Part shown: in pieces, positions 24,586-36,225 of the stretch
How the letters are laid out: each line of letters opens with the position of its first letter
Position numbering within the stretch: the first letter of the stretch is position 1
Origin: Laburnicola sp. R22_1
Taxonomy: Eukaryota; Ascomycota; Dothideomycetes; Pleosporales; Didymosphaeriaceae
DNA length: 64,000 nt
NCBI GenBank assembly: GCA_014281115.1
Contig: JACONQ010000020.1
Coordinates: 1,550,001-1,614,000, forward strand
Reading direction: 5' to 3'
The notes under the pieces: generated by a model
Seen by the model: only the letters and a program-made list of their open reading frames with translations
The model's database searches: none
Told to the model about the DNA's origin: nothing
Made by a program: the position numbers and the translations under genes

Positions 24586-27500
24586 ATGTCCACTCCGGGA
24601 TTGGGAGACATGCCGCTATGGCGGGGCTTCCAAGCCCTCGACGACGACACACAATTGAGGATCCTACTGTTTGCCGGGAGGGAGGCCTCTGCAGCGTTTC
24701 GTATTGCCTGTGGGATGAGGTCTCATCCGGACGAGGTCAGGGTCGCTGAGATGGCCATCTTCTACGAGCCGTTTACGTACTTTGATTGGCATGGTACTGA
24801 TGAGACCGGTAACCCTCTATACGTAGCGGGAGAGGAAGAGTACACTCGACCTGCGCCTTATGTTGAGAAGAGAAAGAGGAGGCTCTTATGGGAACGGGAA
24901 CGCGCCTTTCGCGCGAATGGTACCTGGGATGCCTATCCCACCCCGAGAGAGCGGTTTGAAGCATTCAAGAAGGCGATAGATAAGACGCGGGCGTTGAGGA
25001 AGTACGTGAAACGGATCGCGGTCGCTTCGTGGATGAGTTTCGTGGATATGCAGTGGTTAGTATTTCCAAGTTTGTCGCGTAACTCGACTTACTAAATCGG
25101 ACGCAGGATTGCGCAAAGACTGTCGCACTTGGAAGCTCTCGACCTTAGCGATACGCCCACTGTTCCACGTCGCAATCTTAACACTGGCAGCTTAGATCCG
25201 CCCGAAGACGACGAGGATGACGAGGATGACGACGACGAAGGACCCGGCTCCGAATCTCACAACTGGATAGGCTACTTGGAGCGCCTCAAGGGTAAATTCC
25301 CCGATTCGGTTCGCGTCGAAGAACTACTGCCGGAGCTTTCCTTTCTCGCCGAGGACGATGCAAAGGACGAGAAGGCCGACGTGTTGGCGCGATTGAAAGA
25401 CTTTAATAGGGACAAGTCGAGCAAAATGTCGACTGGAAACTACGAAGAGTTCTTCTGGGAACTAATTGAAAAGCAAATGGAGTATGACGAAGAAAATCCG
25501 GATCAATATACAGTAAATGGGGTGCAAAACAACGTAAAGAAGAATGAACATTACGAGGCACTCCGCCAGTTCGAGGCAGAAATAGCAGAGGCAAATCTAT
25601 GGAGACGCTTGAAATGGCTGGGTGTTCAAGACTGGCGCTATCTCAGCCATGAAAACAAATCTGTCCTGATCTATATCCCGGATTGGTGCACCTCCCTCGA
25701 GACGTTTTCAATCAGAGGTAACTACATTCGAGACCGCATGGCAAACGAGGTCAACTCCCTACATCAACACGTCTGTCTGCTCATTCTCGGCATTGAAAAA
25801 TACGTGCCTAAATCTGTCGTCAACCTTGAGCTGCGCCTGTCAGTATCTTTCTTGAGATCCTTTCTGGATCAGTTGGCAAAACACACTCCATACATCAAAC
25901 GAGTGGGCATCGATCTCGGCGCCTGGGTTCAAGTTTTTCCGCTTGAGCAGAGGCAAAACAAGCTCGCGGACGATGTTATCCAGGCAAAAGCGCGGACCGT
26001 GGCGCGGAATACCTATCTCGAACTACACAAGCCGGTAACACGGAGGTCTGGCGACGAGGCCCTTCTGCCACAGCCACCTAGCATACACAAGAGAGATTTC
26101 GAAGAAGAACAACAGTATTTGGAAAGGCAGCCCAGCTTTTATCGCAATAGGAGTGGAAATGATGATGCTTACGTCGCTGTTGGGCCTGGGACTCGAACCA
26201 AAAACAAAGGCACGGTGCCCTTTTCCAAGGGATCCGATATAGGAAACGAAAAGAAGTGCTTATTGGATAGTTCGGAGGGCCACAAAGACACCGCCATGCA
26301 ACTTGACAGGACCCGAGCGGACACATTGCCGAAAATGCTTCAGAAGCTACGTTGGGCAGGTGACAAGGGAAGCTATGGAGTGAAGAAGCCGGGGGCAGCA
26401 GACAATAGAGCGGAGCTGTTTTCACTTACCGCAGAACCAGAACGAAGAAGCACCGATCCTATCCACCCCCTTCTGCTTATCCAACTGCAAAGCGAGACTG
26501 GGTTCAACGGTGGTCGTGACTATCATGATTTCGGACCTGATCAGCTTCTATACGTTTATCCTTGGCTGGAACAGACCTTTAGGTGGCGGCCGGTATTTGA
26601 TTGGGACTGGTAAGTGATCCTTGGGACTTGCACAATGTTTGGTGCAGGCAACGTTCTGTTCGACTTTTTCTGACATGTAGCCTGTAGGTTCATGGTCCCG
26701 CGCAGGATGGTTGGCACAGTGAATCCGAATCTGGTAACCATCAAAAACCCGCTTGATTGGGTCGCAAACGGGTCGGAGAACGAACTCGACAGACATTTGA
26801 AAGAAACCAGGTCACAGTTCGCCATGTTGATTGAAGCCAACATACCGGTCCACGTATTGATTGGTCGTCGGGATCCTGAGTCAACTAGCTGTTATTGGGG
26901 TTGGCCCTACACCAGAGAGGCATGGAAGCAATGGCAAGCTGAGGCTTTTACTGCGAATCTCGAGTTGATTGCACCGTTCATCAATATTCTCAGCATCTTC
27001 TACGACCTCCGCAATCCCCTTGATGAGGACCGACGATGGGAGATTGAGCATGGTCGACCGCATCGTCCCGCGAGATCACAGTGTCCAAGAAGAGACTGTC
27101 CATGGAAGACCAAAGGTAGATGCCCTTTTGCAGAGGGTGTTCCCGACTTTGAACACCCCCGCGCTCAAGTGACGGGCAAGAAGGCGGGGCAGAAGATGGC
27201 AAATAAGGGGCGTCTAGAGAGACGCAAGTCTCCGACACCGCGAGATGCCGGTAGTGTTGCCCCAGGACGTCCCGGCGCGCCTCCCACTGGCGAGAATGCC
27301 AACGACTATGATTCAGACCTGGACGACGAAGACCCGGATTCTGACCCGCATCAGCTAGCTAGGAGAGCGGTATACTTCCGCGAGGCACTTGGCTGGCAGC
27401 GCTTCTGGAACAAGTACGCACTCGCCTTCAAGGACCTGGATGTGCTGCGTGTCCGCATGCCGTGCACTTTTGATCAAGTGGGTTCCTGGCGCCTGGCAAA

Positions 27501-29370
27501 ACTGCTGAATCAGAAACTTGGTTGGACGATGCTCACGTATACCGACGAGCGAAAGCATGTCCAGACTGCCGACGACCTCTCCAAATTGTATTCGCCTGTT
27601 CCAAACGTTGTTCCGAGAAAAGTGTATGAGCACCTGAAGGAATCCAAGGTCTGGCCTGGCGGGAGGTTCGTCCGCAGGAGCTGGGTATGGGAGCCACGGG
27701 AGCTAGAAACTGAAGTACAAATCGTCGAAATCGAGATGTCCGCAGAGGAGCAATTGAAGGTCGCTCGGAGAGGGAAGAAGGCGGCCGAATCCGACCAAGG
27801 CGAACCAGAAGGTGAGGCTACCGAAGGAAACTCAGACAGCGAAGCTAACTAAACTGAACTAGAAGCTACAAGACCCTTGAGGAAATACACCCGCTTTGAC
27901 TTCAACCCCCGAAACAAGAATGGCTTTCATGTCTTGGACGAAGAGGAGGCCGCAAAGGTTGAAAAGGGCGAACAAGAGGAACTTGAAAAGGCCATCAGGC
28001 ACGCCCGCGATGCCACCGGCGCTGAGCTCAGGGCTGATGCCCGCTTCGACATCCCTGTCGCTGGATCTCAGCCACCTCAGGATCTAACGCCTCGTACTCC
28101 CTACGAGCACCACGTCCACAATGTGGCAGGGCGCCAGTGGCGCGAGGAAATCCGCGACATGGACCATCTGCTGGAAGATATTCCGGAGGGTGATGAGCCG
28201 TTGAGCTCAATGGCGAGGCGTGTAAGGCGGGACTTGTCATCGAGTTTGTCTGGCAGGCCTCCTTATGGGCAGATTCTCAGGAGGCAGGAGGGAGGTGAAA
28301 TTGTTGTGCGGAAGGCTGACGACGACGTCGATAACGGTAACGGTAACGGCGGTGAGGCCTCTGGCGAGGGGCAAAGCATGAGTCCGGATCACAGGGACCT
28401 CTACGCCCCACCTCCAAGATCAGGACCCGGGCTGGGATCCTCGAATATCCCTCAGTCGCAGCCTAACACGAGCAAAGTGCCGCCAGGTACGCAGCGCAGG
28501 CGTCCCCAGGATGCGCCGGGCGATCAAGCAGGACCATCTGGCATCGAGGACATCAACAGTGCAATTCAGACGCCGCAGCATTCGAGCTCGGAAGATGAGC
28601 CTGTTGCTGGACCGTCGTCTCTATCGCAGGGACCAGGTGCAAAAAAGCAGCCGAGAGTGAAACAGTCACAGGTCGCGATAGCTGCAAAGCGAGCGGCAAA
28701 GTTGGCCGAGGCAGCGGCAGCAGAGGCACAGAAGGCGGCGGCGGCAGCGACAGAGCAAGAGGGAGCCGCGCCTGCACCGGGTAAGAAACGCGTGACTGCC
28801 GCTCTTGAAATCATTGAGTATCTTGCTGACGTGCAGCCAGGGCCTGTAGCTTTGCCCGGACAGGGTCCAGACCCGCCCGAGCCATCTGATGATGACGACG
28901 ACAATGACGATGGTGATAATGGACCAGGTGCGAAGAAGACGAAGACAAGGACGAAGAAAAAGCCGGCGAAGCTCCCCGCAAAGAAGCCGACTGCCGCCAA
29001 GAAACCAGCCACAAGGAAAGCCCCGACTCGTAAAGCTGCCACGACTGCTCCTGATTACACTGATGATAGCGAGGGCGATGCTGGACCTCCGGGAAGGCTA
29101 CCAAGGGCACCCAAACGCCCCGCAAAGGAAGCCGCTGGCCCTAAGTCGGCAAAGAAGACGAAGAAGAATGATCCTCCAACTGCCGACTCGGATAACGACC
29201 AGTCGGCTGCTGCTGCTGGCTCTAGTCAGCCTAAGAAACCTACCAGGAAGAGGAATACGGAGGCGCTGGGTGGGGATGACGACGAAGACGAGCCTAGGAA
29301 AAAGACGAGGACTACGGGTGTCAAGAAGAAGGTGCCTACGAAGAGGCCTCTTTTTGATGACTCCTCTGAC

Positions 29371-29406
<36 letters not shown>

Positions 29407-29862
29407 AGTCAAGACCCCGACCCCGATGCTGGCCCCCAACCCACCACCAGCGGCGGCAAGAATAAAGGAAAAGAAAATGCTGTCGAAGCTGCGGAGTCGG
29501 ACGGTGAAGGCGTCGACCTCGATGACCTCATCAACAAAGCCAAAACCAGGAAGACGAAGACTACTACTAAAAAGCCTACCCCCACAACCGCGAAAAAGGC
29601 AAGTAAGACTGGGGCTAATGACCCGCCCGCGCCGCCGTCAAAGTATGATGGCTTGAAGAATGATGAGTTGAAGAAGGTGGCGAAGGAGAGGGGGGTGAGG
29701 TTGACGGGGTGTACGCGGAAGGCGCAGTTTATTGCTAGGTTGGTGGAGGATGATGGGGTTAGGGGGGAGGAGGAGGAGGAGGAGGAGGAGGAGGAGGATG
29801 TGGGGGAGGGACCTAGTGGGAGGGCTGGGGATGAGGGGCATGAAACTGAGGGGGAGGAATAG
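24586..29862 (+). CDS. Large uncharacterised protein with C-terminal SAP domain
   Basis: Four exons: 24586-25055, 25107-26609, 26688-27811 and 27863-29862, giving about 1698 residues. The third intron (50 nt) is in frame except for a TAA; it has donor GTGAGG, branch site GCTAACT and acceptor CTAG, so the TAA is intronic. The N-terminal 900 residues are folded-looking but match nothing I recognise. They include MPLWRGFQALDDDTQLRIL, LEALDLSD and acidic loops. From about residue 1130 the chain becomes disordered with alternating acidic runs (a run of about 13 Asp near residue 1535) and lysine-rich KKPT-type repeats. Near residues 1623-1660 it ends with a SAP-like DNA-binding helix pair (KYDGLKNDELKKVAKERGV, then a basic helix) and an acidic tail. 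A nuclear, chromatin-associated role is an inference from the SAP and charged repeats. It sits just upstream of the 30.3 kb array. Confidence 0.8.
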
Positions 29863-30159
29863 ACTGCGTTGAGGTGTAGGCGTTTCCTTTGTTGTTTCTT
29901 TTTTCTGGGTTTATGCTGTTTATGCTTTTTTTTTTGAGGTTTTTGAGGTTTCTATAGTTTCGCTGTCTGTTTAATGTCCTTGTTTAGTCGCGTAATTAAT
30001 AGTATTCGTGCTTTTTTGACCATTCAGCCCTTTTATGAGGCCTTTTCGACTCGTTTGTACAGATTTCGAGTGCGACATCACATGTTATAACGTTCCCGCC
30101 GCTCGTCAACGTAGGGATCTGGGCACCTGTGCACCTAGGCCCACCTGCAGTGACATCGT
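29863..30159. other. 3' flank of SAP gene
   Basis: T-rich sequence to about 30,060, consistent with a 3' untranslated region and termination, then GC-rich promoter-like sequence. Confidence 0.5.
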
Positions 30160-30308
30160 CACGTGACGCCCACCTCGGGGCCCCAGCCTCCTAGCCCCAG
30201 CTGGGCCAAGCTAAACCGCAACTAGCGTGACCTTGTGTGTATATAAACCTCGCCCTCTTCTTCTTCTTTCTCTTCTCCTACACAGCAGCACCTTGGAAGC
30301 TTCATACT
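30160..30308 (+). promoter_or_regulatory. Promoter-like region at the left edge of the array
   Basis: CACGTGAC (30160-30167), a strong TATATAAA (30240-30247) and a CT-rich stretch (30,250-30,280) typical of fungal transcription starts lie in proper order on the plus strand. The first array A-run begins at 30309, about 60 bp after the TATA box. No conventional open frame follows, so the likely product is a non-coding transcript of the array. A CACGTGAC also lies just beyond the right end of the array (56092-56099). Confidence 0.55.
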
Positions 30309-33300
30309 AAAAAATTCCGAGCTTTCTTCATATGTGCGCTTCTCTAAAGGGATAATCGCAAAGCTCATGTGGTGCGTGCGTCCGTGGGAGACAGGGCGAC
30401 TAAAATTCACATATCTAGAGTTCATGTGGTTGTGTCTAAAATGAAATACGAAAGGATGCATGGGGTGCGTCCTCGGGAGGGCGAGGGAGGATTAAAATAA
30501 CAACACAAGAAATACATGTGGTTGTGTCTAAAATGAGACTACCTCGATCTGATGCGGTGTGTCTTGGGGAAGAGGGAGGGCGAGGGAGGGGACTAAAAAG
30601 GCTACGTCGAGGAAGCGATGTGGTGTGTTTGGAGAGAGAGAGACTGGGAGGGACTAGGAGGATTAAAAACAATGGTATCCAGCTTTATGGAGGAGGGAGG
30701 GGACTAAAAAGGGTATGTCGGGGAAGCGATGTGGTGTGTTCTGGAGAGAGGGAGGGTCTCGGAGGATTAAAAACTATCGAAACCGAAATCATGGAGGGGG
30801 AGTGGGACCAAGACTGACGGCGTAATATGCAATAGGGGTTGGTGTTCGCGTTGTGGAGAGGGGAAAGGAGAGAGAGGATTAAAAAAATTTTGCATTCCCG
30901 TTGATGGAGGGGGGATAAAAGATACGTGCAAGTTCCCCGTGGGGAAGAAAATTTCCAACGCACGCATCGTATGGGGGTCGGTGTTGGTGTTGTGGAGAGG
31001 GGAGGAAAGAGAGAATTAAAAGCGCTTAGAACTGGGACGTATGGCGGGGGAGTAAAAACAATCATGGAAGCGCCGCATGGGGGTCGGTGTTGCGGAGAGT
31101 GAAGGAAGGAGAGGATTAAAAGCAGTCCGACTATCATGCATGGCGGGGGAATGAAACCGACATGGATGCTCTTCATGGGGGTTCGTGTTGTGGAGAGAAG
31201 GAAGAGAGAATAAAAAGACAAAGTTGAACCAAATAATGGTGTGGGAGTAAAAGAAATACGTCACATGATATATGATGCGTCTTTCTAGAGAGGGAACTTA
31301 AAAAGAAAGTTGGTCTTGGCATGTGGGTTGTGGTTTCGGAAGGAAGTTATCAAGCCACCAAAAAGAGGAATATATGTGCTGGAAGTAAAACATTCTACAC
31401 TCGCCCACATGCGCTTCTTTTCGCCTGCGGAGACGAGGGTGGGTGGATTGAACACGCATTCGCGCGAGGGAATGGAGGGGGAATAAAACAGGCTTCATGG
31501 ATTGCTATGTGGTGTGTCGTTGGAGACGGAGACACCGGTAAAAGCTTGGAGCCTGTGATATCATGGACTGGGAGTAAAAATGAACAAGGAGAGTAGGCTA
31601 TGTGGTTCCCCTCGGGAGGAGAGGGAACCAAAAGCAACGATTTGAGATGCTATGGCCGGGGACTAAAGAATCACTAATACCCACACTGCCTATGGTATGT
31701 TGTGCTTTGCCTTGGAAGGAGAGGATATTAAATCGATCATCGGAGAAGACATGGCCGGGGATAGAAGCTTACTGAGCACAACGATATGTGGGGTCTTATG
31801 CCTAGGATTAAAGACGCTAGTGGTTACCATGTATGGAGGCCTCTCCGGCAAAGCAAAACAACTAGAAAGATGGTGTAGGGAAGTGTTCGCGGTTGCGGCA
31901 TAAAAATATGTCTATTATGGTTTACATGGAGAGGAAGACACCAAAGTCGGAAAACCGAAGTGCTCATGTCTTGTAGCAAATCGATGGGGCATATACATGT
32001 GGACCTCTCTGCGAGGGGCCGGACACTAGGCCACAGCTGGGATTATGGGACTGTTCGCGGCTGTTGGAACGAAAATTGCATCTCTCGAATTCATGGTGAG
32101 GGAGGGAGGCTCACTAAACTTAGGCTGCGAGGACGTATGTTCGGACACGGAAGACACAGAAGTTCCGGGCATATCGCATTATGTGCTTGGAACAAAACAT
32201 CTCCTTTCCCACTTAAGAGGACCTCCTAAGATTCTCTAATCAAACGTGCTTGGCTCAAAAGAACCGCAAGCTACTCGATGTAGTTCGCCTTGGGAGAGAG
32301 AGTTTTTATAAAATTAATCGGAGACGACAATTTCAACAAAGCCCTAAACATGCGGAGGAGCTATCTGCTTGGAAGCAAACATCTGGTCGAAATGTCTTTA
32401 TACAAGTGACAACCCCTTTTTGTCAACACCTTGAAACGCTTTTCTGTTTATACAACAGCAGGAGGGATAACTGCTATTATTGTAATATTTTTATTAGAAA
32501 CCCCCTTAGTCGCAAAAAAAAAACCATACAAGTGACAGTGGTTAAAAGTGATGAAAACTATTTTGATGTGGGTCGCTATCTGAGAGGGAAATTCATTGGA
32601 AAGGGACTATGGGGCTTATACTTAAATAAAAGCCAGTACGAGTCTCTAGGAAATGCACGTGTAAGCTCGATATGCCTGTGAGCGATTGAAATGTCTATAA
32701 AGGGCTATCCACATACTAGTACAACAGGGTCCTCTTCCGGCCTGGAAAATCACTGAAGGTCCAGCATTTTGTCCCAACGCTTGGGAACTAAAAAATCATG
32801 ACTAAAAGATAATGTGGATTGCGTGCTTGAGAAACACCACTTGAGGTGCTATATGAGAGGGTCAGTAGTGTCCAAAAGGCTCTCTACTAAACCTATGGCT
32901 TGGAACAAAATGGCAAACAAGGCAGTGCATGTGGGATTCCCTAGTTGAAACAAGAAAATTATCTCTGATTGGAACATGAGGCTTTTTGTAAACCCCCAGC
33001 AGGCTCTACGGACTTACCTCGTGAGTTTAACAGACTCGAGGAGGAGGGCATTTACCGTTCTCTACTTGCAAGCGAGGATTGCATTAGAGGTGTAAAATAG
33101 AGGCGCGCCTGGTTTTGTACAAAAAAGGAGACCGCCGGGTCATCGCTGGAAACAAAAGACACACTGACCAGAGAAAAATTCAGTTCTCTACTTTGAACAG
33201 AAATAATCTAATCGGGACGTAGGACCCTCCAGGACTAAGAGCATAAAAATAATAGCATTATGGAACTGTTTGCTATTTCATTAAGAAAATGTCAGAATGC

Positions 33301-34086
33301 AATAAGATGGAGGAGTTTGTGTTGTGGGATATAATATAATCACAGCCAGCACACGTGGAGCCTTTCGCCTAGACATTTGAACCTCCGCATCAGTGCAAGT
33401 ATGGAACTGCATATGCCCCCCCCTCAGAATATCTTATTTTAAGCATTGTTCGCAGGAATATATGTTCTAAGTTTTCGAAAAATGACCCTGAAAAGTAAAA
33501 ATGGAGTTCTCTGCTCCGGAATACGGCGCAGTTCTTTATTCCTCGTGGGGACACCCACAGCACCTGTAATAATACACCGAAGAACATCGAATGTGGAATC
33601 ATGGCATCGCGCTCTTCAGACAGCATAACACCAACACGTGAAGATCTAGTATAGACAATGCATATCTCGTTCTCCGCAGTCTCTATTAGGGCATGAGCAT
33701 CCCCCGGCTACCTGTATCTTTCCCACAGTCCTCTGGCTATGAAATTTATGCTCTAAAAATTCTTCCCAAGCTTCACAATGGCTGCGAAGCCAATTTTAGT
33801 CTACATATATACTGAACTCCATGTCTTCTAGACCAGGCGCTTCTTAAAAGATTGCTCAAGCCTTCTCACGTGTCTAGCTTTCTCTTCTCGACTCGAGTAT
33901 CGATGTAGATCAAATTGTCTTTTCTTTCTTACACTTCTGGTTGCGAAGTGATTGGTCTAAAGTGACGTTCTCGTTGGGCTATTAGCTGTCATAGGCTGCG
34001 CAAATAATAATTAGCTCGTCTCTTGGCTCCGGGAGCGGTCACTTCTGGTACTGAATCCTCTCCAAACCACTGTCACGCCCAGTCTC
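30309..34086 (+). repeat. A-run / 18-nt / ATG array, segment A
   Basis: About 45 units read by eye. Each is an A-run preceded by T or C, then 17-20 variable nucleotides, then ATG, then a linker. In the first six units the variable part is exactly 18 nt: 30314-30331, 30349-30366, 30406-30423, 30442-30459, 30498-30515 and 30534-30551. ATG positions 30332, 30367, 30424, 30460, 30516, 30552 and 30618 alternate between short (about 36) and long (56-66) steps. Linkers to about 31.6 kb begin ATGNGG and are rich in GGAG. Later units are more diverged, but clear ones persist, for example 32548-32565 followed by ATG at 32566. Interrupted by a 114-bp insertion at 32412-32525. Units fade near 33.85 kb. 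Confidence 0.8.
32412..32525 (+). mobile_element. 114-bp A-tailed non-autonomous element
   Basis: Flanked by a perfect 12-bp direct repeat ATACAAGTGACA at 32400-32411 and 32526-32537. The insert ends in GTCGC plus a run of A and then CC. RIP-altered relatives occur in the AT-rich block at 2403-2517 and, partially, near 1297-1350 and 2525-2585. The long target duplication and A-rich 3' end suggest retrotransposition by a LINE-type machinery. No internal Pol III box was evident, so the class is uncertain. Confidence 0.7.
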
Positions 34087-34088
34087 TA

Positions 34089-34133
34089 CCGTATTCGGCC
34101 ACTCAACGCACAGACCCCACTCAACGCACAGTT
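34089..34133 (+). repeat. Left terminal inverted repeat
   Basis: Begins CCGTATTCGGCCACTC; pairs with 36179-36223 except for one T/A difference at its fourth or fifth base. Confidence 0.9.
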
Positions 34134-34178
34134 AACACTAAAAATCGTATATTTTCAACACCTCATAACTCCACCAAT

Positions 34179-36061
34179 ATGGACCCGATCGACGCAGCTG
34201 TTGAAGCTTTAAAATCCCTGGAGCTAGGAGAACGTCCTAATATATCCCAGGTTGCTCGGGAGTACGGCGTTAAGCGGTCGCGGCTCTCGAAGCGCTATCG
34301 AGGGGTTCAGGGCACCTATGCAACTCGGGCCGAAAAAAAGCGACTCCTTAACAATACATAGGAAAAACAGCTACTATAGTACATTGATAAGCTGTGTGTA
34401 CAAGGCCTACCCCCTACGAGAGAGATGATACGAAATTTCGCTGGAGAAATAGCACATTAAGAGCCAGGAAATCACTGGGTTAATCGCTATATTGCGCGGC
34501 ATCAAATTGACCTTATATCGCGATAGACATCTAGCATCGATAGCCAGCGCTACAAAGCCGATTCAGCCTTCAAATACGCCCTCTATTTCAAGCTTTTAGA
34601 CGATAAGATCAAGCAGTACAACATCGCACCGTCAAATATATACAATATGGATGAGAAGGGCTTCTTAATCGGGGTAGTGTCAAAAATGAAGCGCGTGTTC
34701 TCTCAACAGCAATATGAGCAAGGAGGCGTTAAGCAGGTACTCTAGGACAGCAATAGAGAGTGGATAACGACAATAGCTTGTATATGCGCCAACGGCAGCT
34801 CTCTTAAACCTGCCCTAATATATCAGGCGGCTTCTGGCAACATCCAGGACATATGGCTACAAGATTTCAATCCTCAAGAGCACCAGGCCTTTTTCGCCTC
34901 ATCACCATCTAGATGGACAAACAACGAACTTAGGATTGCCTGGCTTAAGAGGTGCTTTCAAGAGGAGACTAAGAAGAAGGCAAAGCGCGACTATCAACTC
35001 CTAATTCTTAATAGGCATAGCTCACACGTTACTATAGAGTTTATCAAGTTCTGCAATTAAAATCAAATCCTCCTAGCTATCTACCCACCGCATTCAACTT
35101 ATACGCTACAGCCTCTAGATGTCTGCCTTTTTAAGCCTCTTTCAGCTGCATATACAAAAGAGCTCTCCGAATTCATGTACAACAGCCAAGGACTCACATC
35201 TATCACTAAGCGCGACTTCTTCCGCTTCTTCTATAAGGTATATAGAGTTGCATTCGCTAAAGAAACAATTATTAACGCCTTTAAAGTTACTAGCATCTCT
35301 CCGCTAAATAGCAACGCTATATTAAAGAAATTTAAGGATCTAGAGCCTAAGAGGCCATTAAGCAGCGATAGCACGTTGTCAGTACTCTCTGCAAGCGATT
35401 GGCGTAAAATTGAAGGACTTCTACGACAGGTAGTTAAGGATCTTAATAATAAACGCGTCTCGCAGCTGTCTCACACAATACACGCAATAGCGACTTAGAA
35501 ACAGCTTGTCCAGCACGAAAACGATCGCCTTAGAGATGCCCTTTTTAATAAGAAGAAGCGCCGTAAGCGTGGCAAGGCATTACTACTTAAACCCTCTAAG
35601 AATTACGCTGGTGGCGCCGTCTTCTGGTCGCTATTAAAAGTTGAGGCTGCCCGCAATCGCTAGGCTGAAAAAGACGCCAAAGCAGAAGAACTACAACACC
35701 AGAAGGAGCGCGACAAGCTAGCTAAGGAGCAGAAAAAGCAGGAGAAACAGGCTATGCTTGAGCAGAGGGCGCAGAAAAGGATGGCTGCAAAAGAGGTTAG
35801 GTTGCAAGAACAGCAGAGGAAGGCGGCAGAGCGCGAAGAAGATCTACTTGCGCGCGCAGCTGAAAAGCAACTCAAGACTGATATACAATTGGCCAAAAGG
35901 GTAAGGCGCGTAGCCTCGAGGCTCCTGCACCTCCTGCTCATGTTATTAAGGACCTAGAGGTTGATGTTGAGGATCTATTAGTTATTGAAGGGGTGGTGGA
36001 GGCATCCGGCCCATCAACGCGCACTCGCAAAGTACGCCTCCCACAGAGGTATCACACGTAG
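34179..36061 (+). pseudogene. pogo-family transposase, RIP stops
   Basis: Starts MDPIDAAVEALKSLELGERP with the psq-type helix-turn-helix (ISQVAREYGVKRSRLSKRY). The first stop is TAG at about 34360. Further stops fit CAG or CAA changed by C to T. Visible DDE-core pieces are NMDEKGFLI, SSHVTIEF and YPPHSTYTLQPLDV, followed by TSITKRDFF. The C-terminal third is a charged coiled coil (KQEKQAMLEQRAQKRMAAKE) and ends RLPQRYHT at 36061. The total is not a multiple of three, so at least one indel exists. Paralogous to the minus-strand copy at 14057-15896. Confidence 0.85.
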
Positions 36062-36178
36062 TTTATCGTTGCCAATCGATTTATCAAGCTTCTGCAAATG
36101 CTACTCTAAAAAATCTAGTGATTTTACGATATATATAGAGCTCTGCAGCTTCAAAAGTAATAGTGGTGGCTATCCTCA

Positions 36179-36223
36179 AACTGTGCGTTGAGTGGGGTCT
36201 GTGCGTTGAGTGGCCGAATTCGG
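36179..36223 (-). repeat. Right terminal inverted repeat
   Basis: Reverse complement of 34089-34133, followed by TA. Confidence 0.9.
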
Positions 36224-36225
36224 TA

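Larger units (their letters stand above)
34089..36223 (+). mobile_element. pogo/Fot1-like DNA transposon inserted in the array
   Basis: Terminal inverted repeats of 45 bp (34089-34133 and 36179-36223) differ at one position and contain two direct copies of CTCAACGCACAG. TA is duplicated at 34087-34088 and 36224-36225. Length 2135 bp. The nearly identical termini and small number of breaks suggest a fairly recent insertion followed by RIP. Confidence 0.9.

Noticed and set aside
27850..27852. Stop codon ending the middle part of the SAP protein and a separate downstream gene
   Set aside because: The TAA lies in a well-formed 50-nt intron with donor GTGAGG, branch GCTAACT and acceptor CTAG; splicing keeps the frame.
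29356..29404. GAT microsatellite as a separate repeat feature
   Set aside because: It is in frame within the SAP gene, where it encodes an aspartate run typical of acidic disordered regions.
30436..32681. Open frames of 66-178 codons in segment A
   Set aside because: They follow the array's unit structure, overlap on both strands and change frame at every unit; one of them spans the 114-bp insertion.
30309..33850. A string of short introns (GTATG.. to CTAAAA..)
   Set aside because: ATG is often not preceded by G, TAAAA lacks the C of a branch site, and no AG acceptor recurs at a fixed distance.
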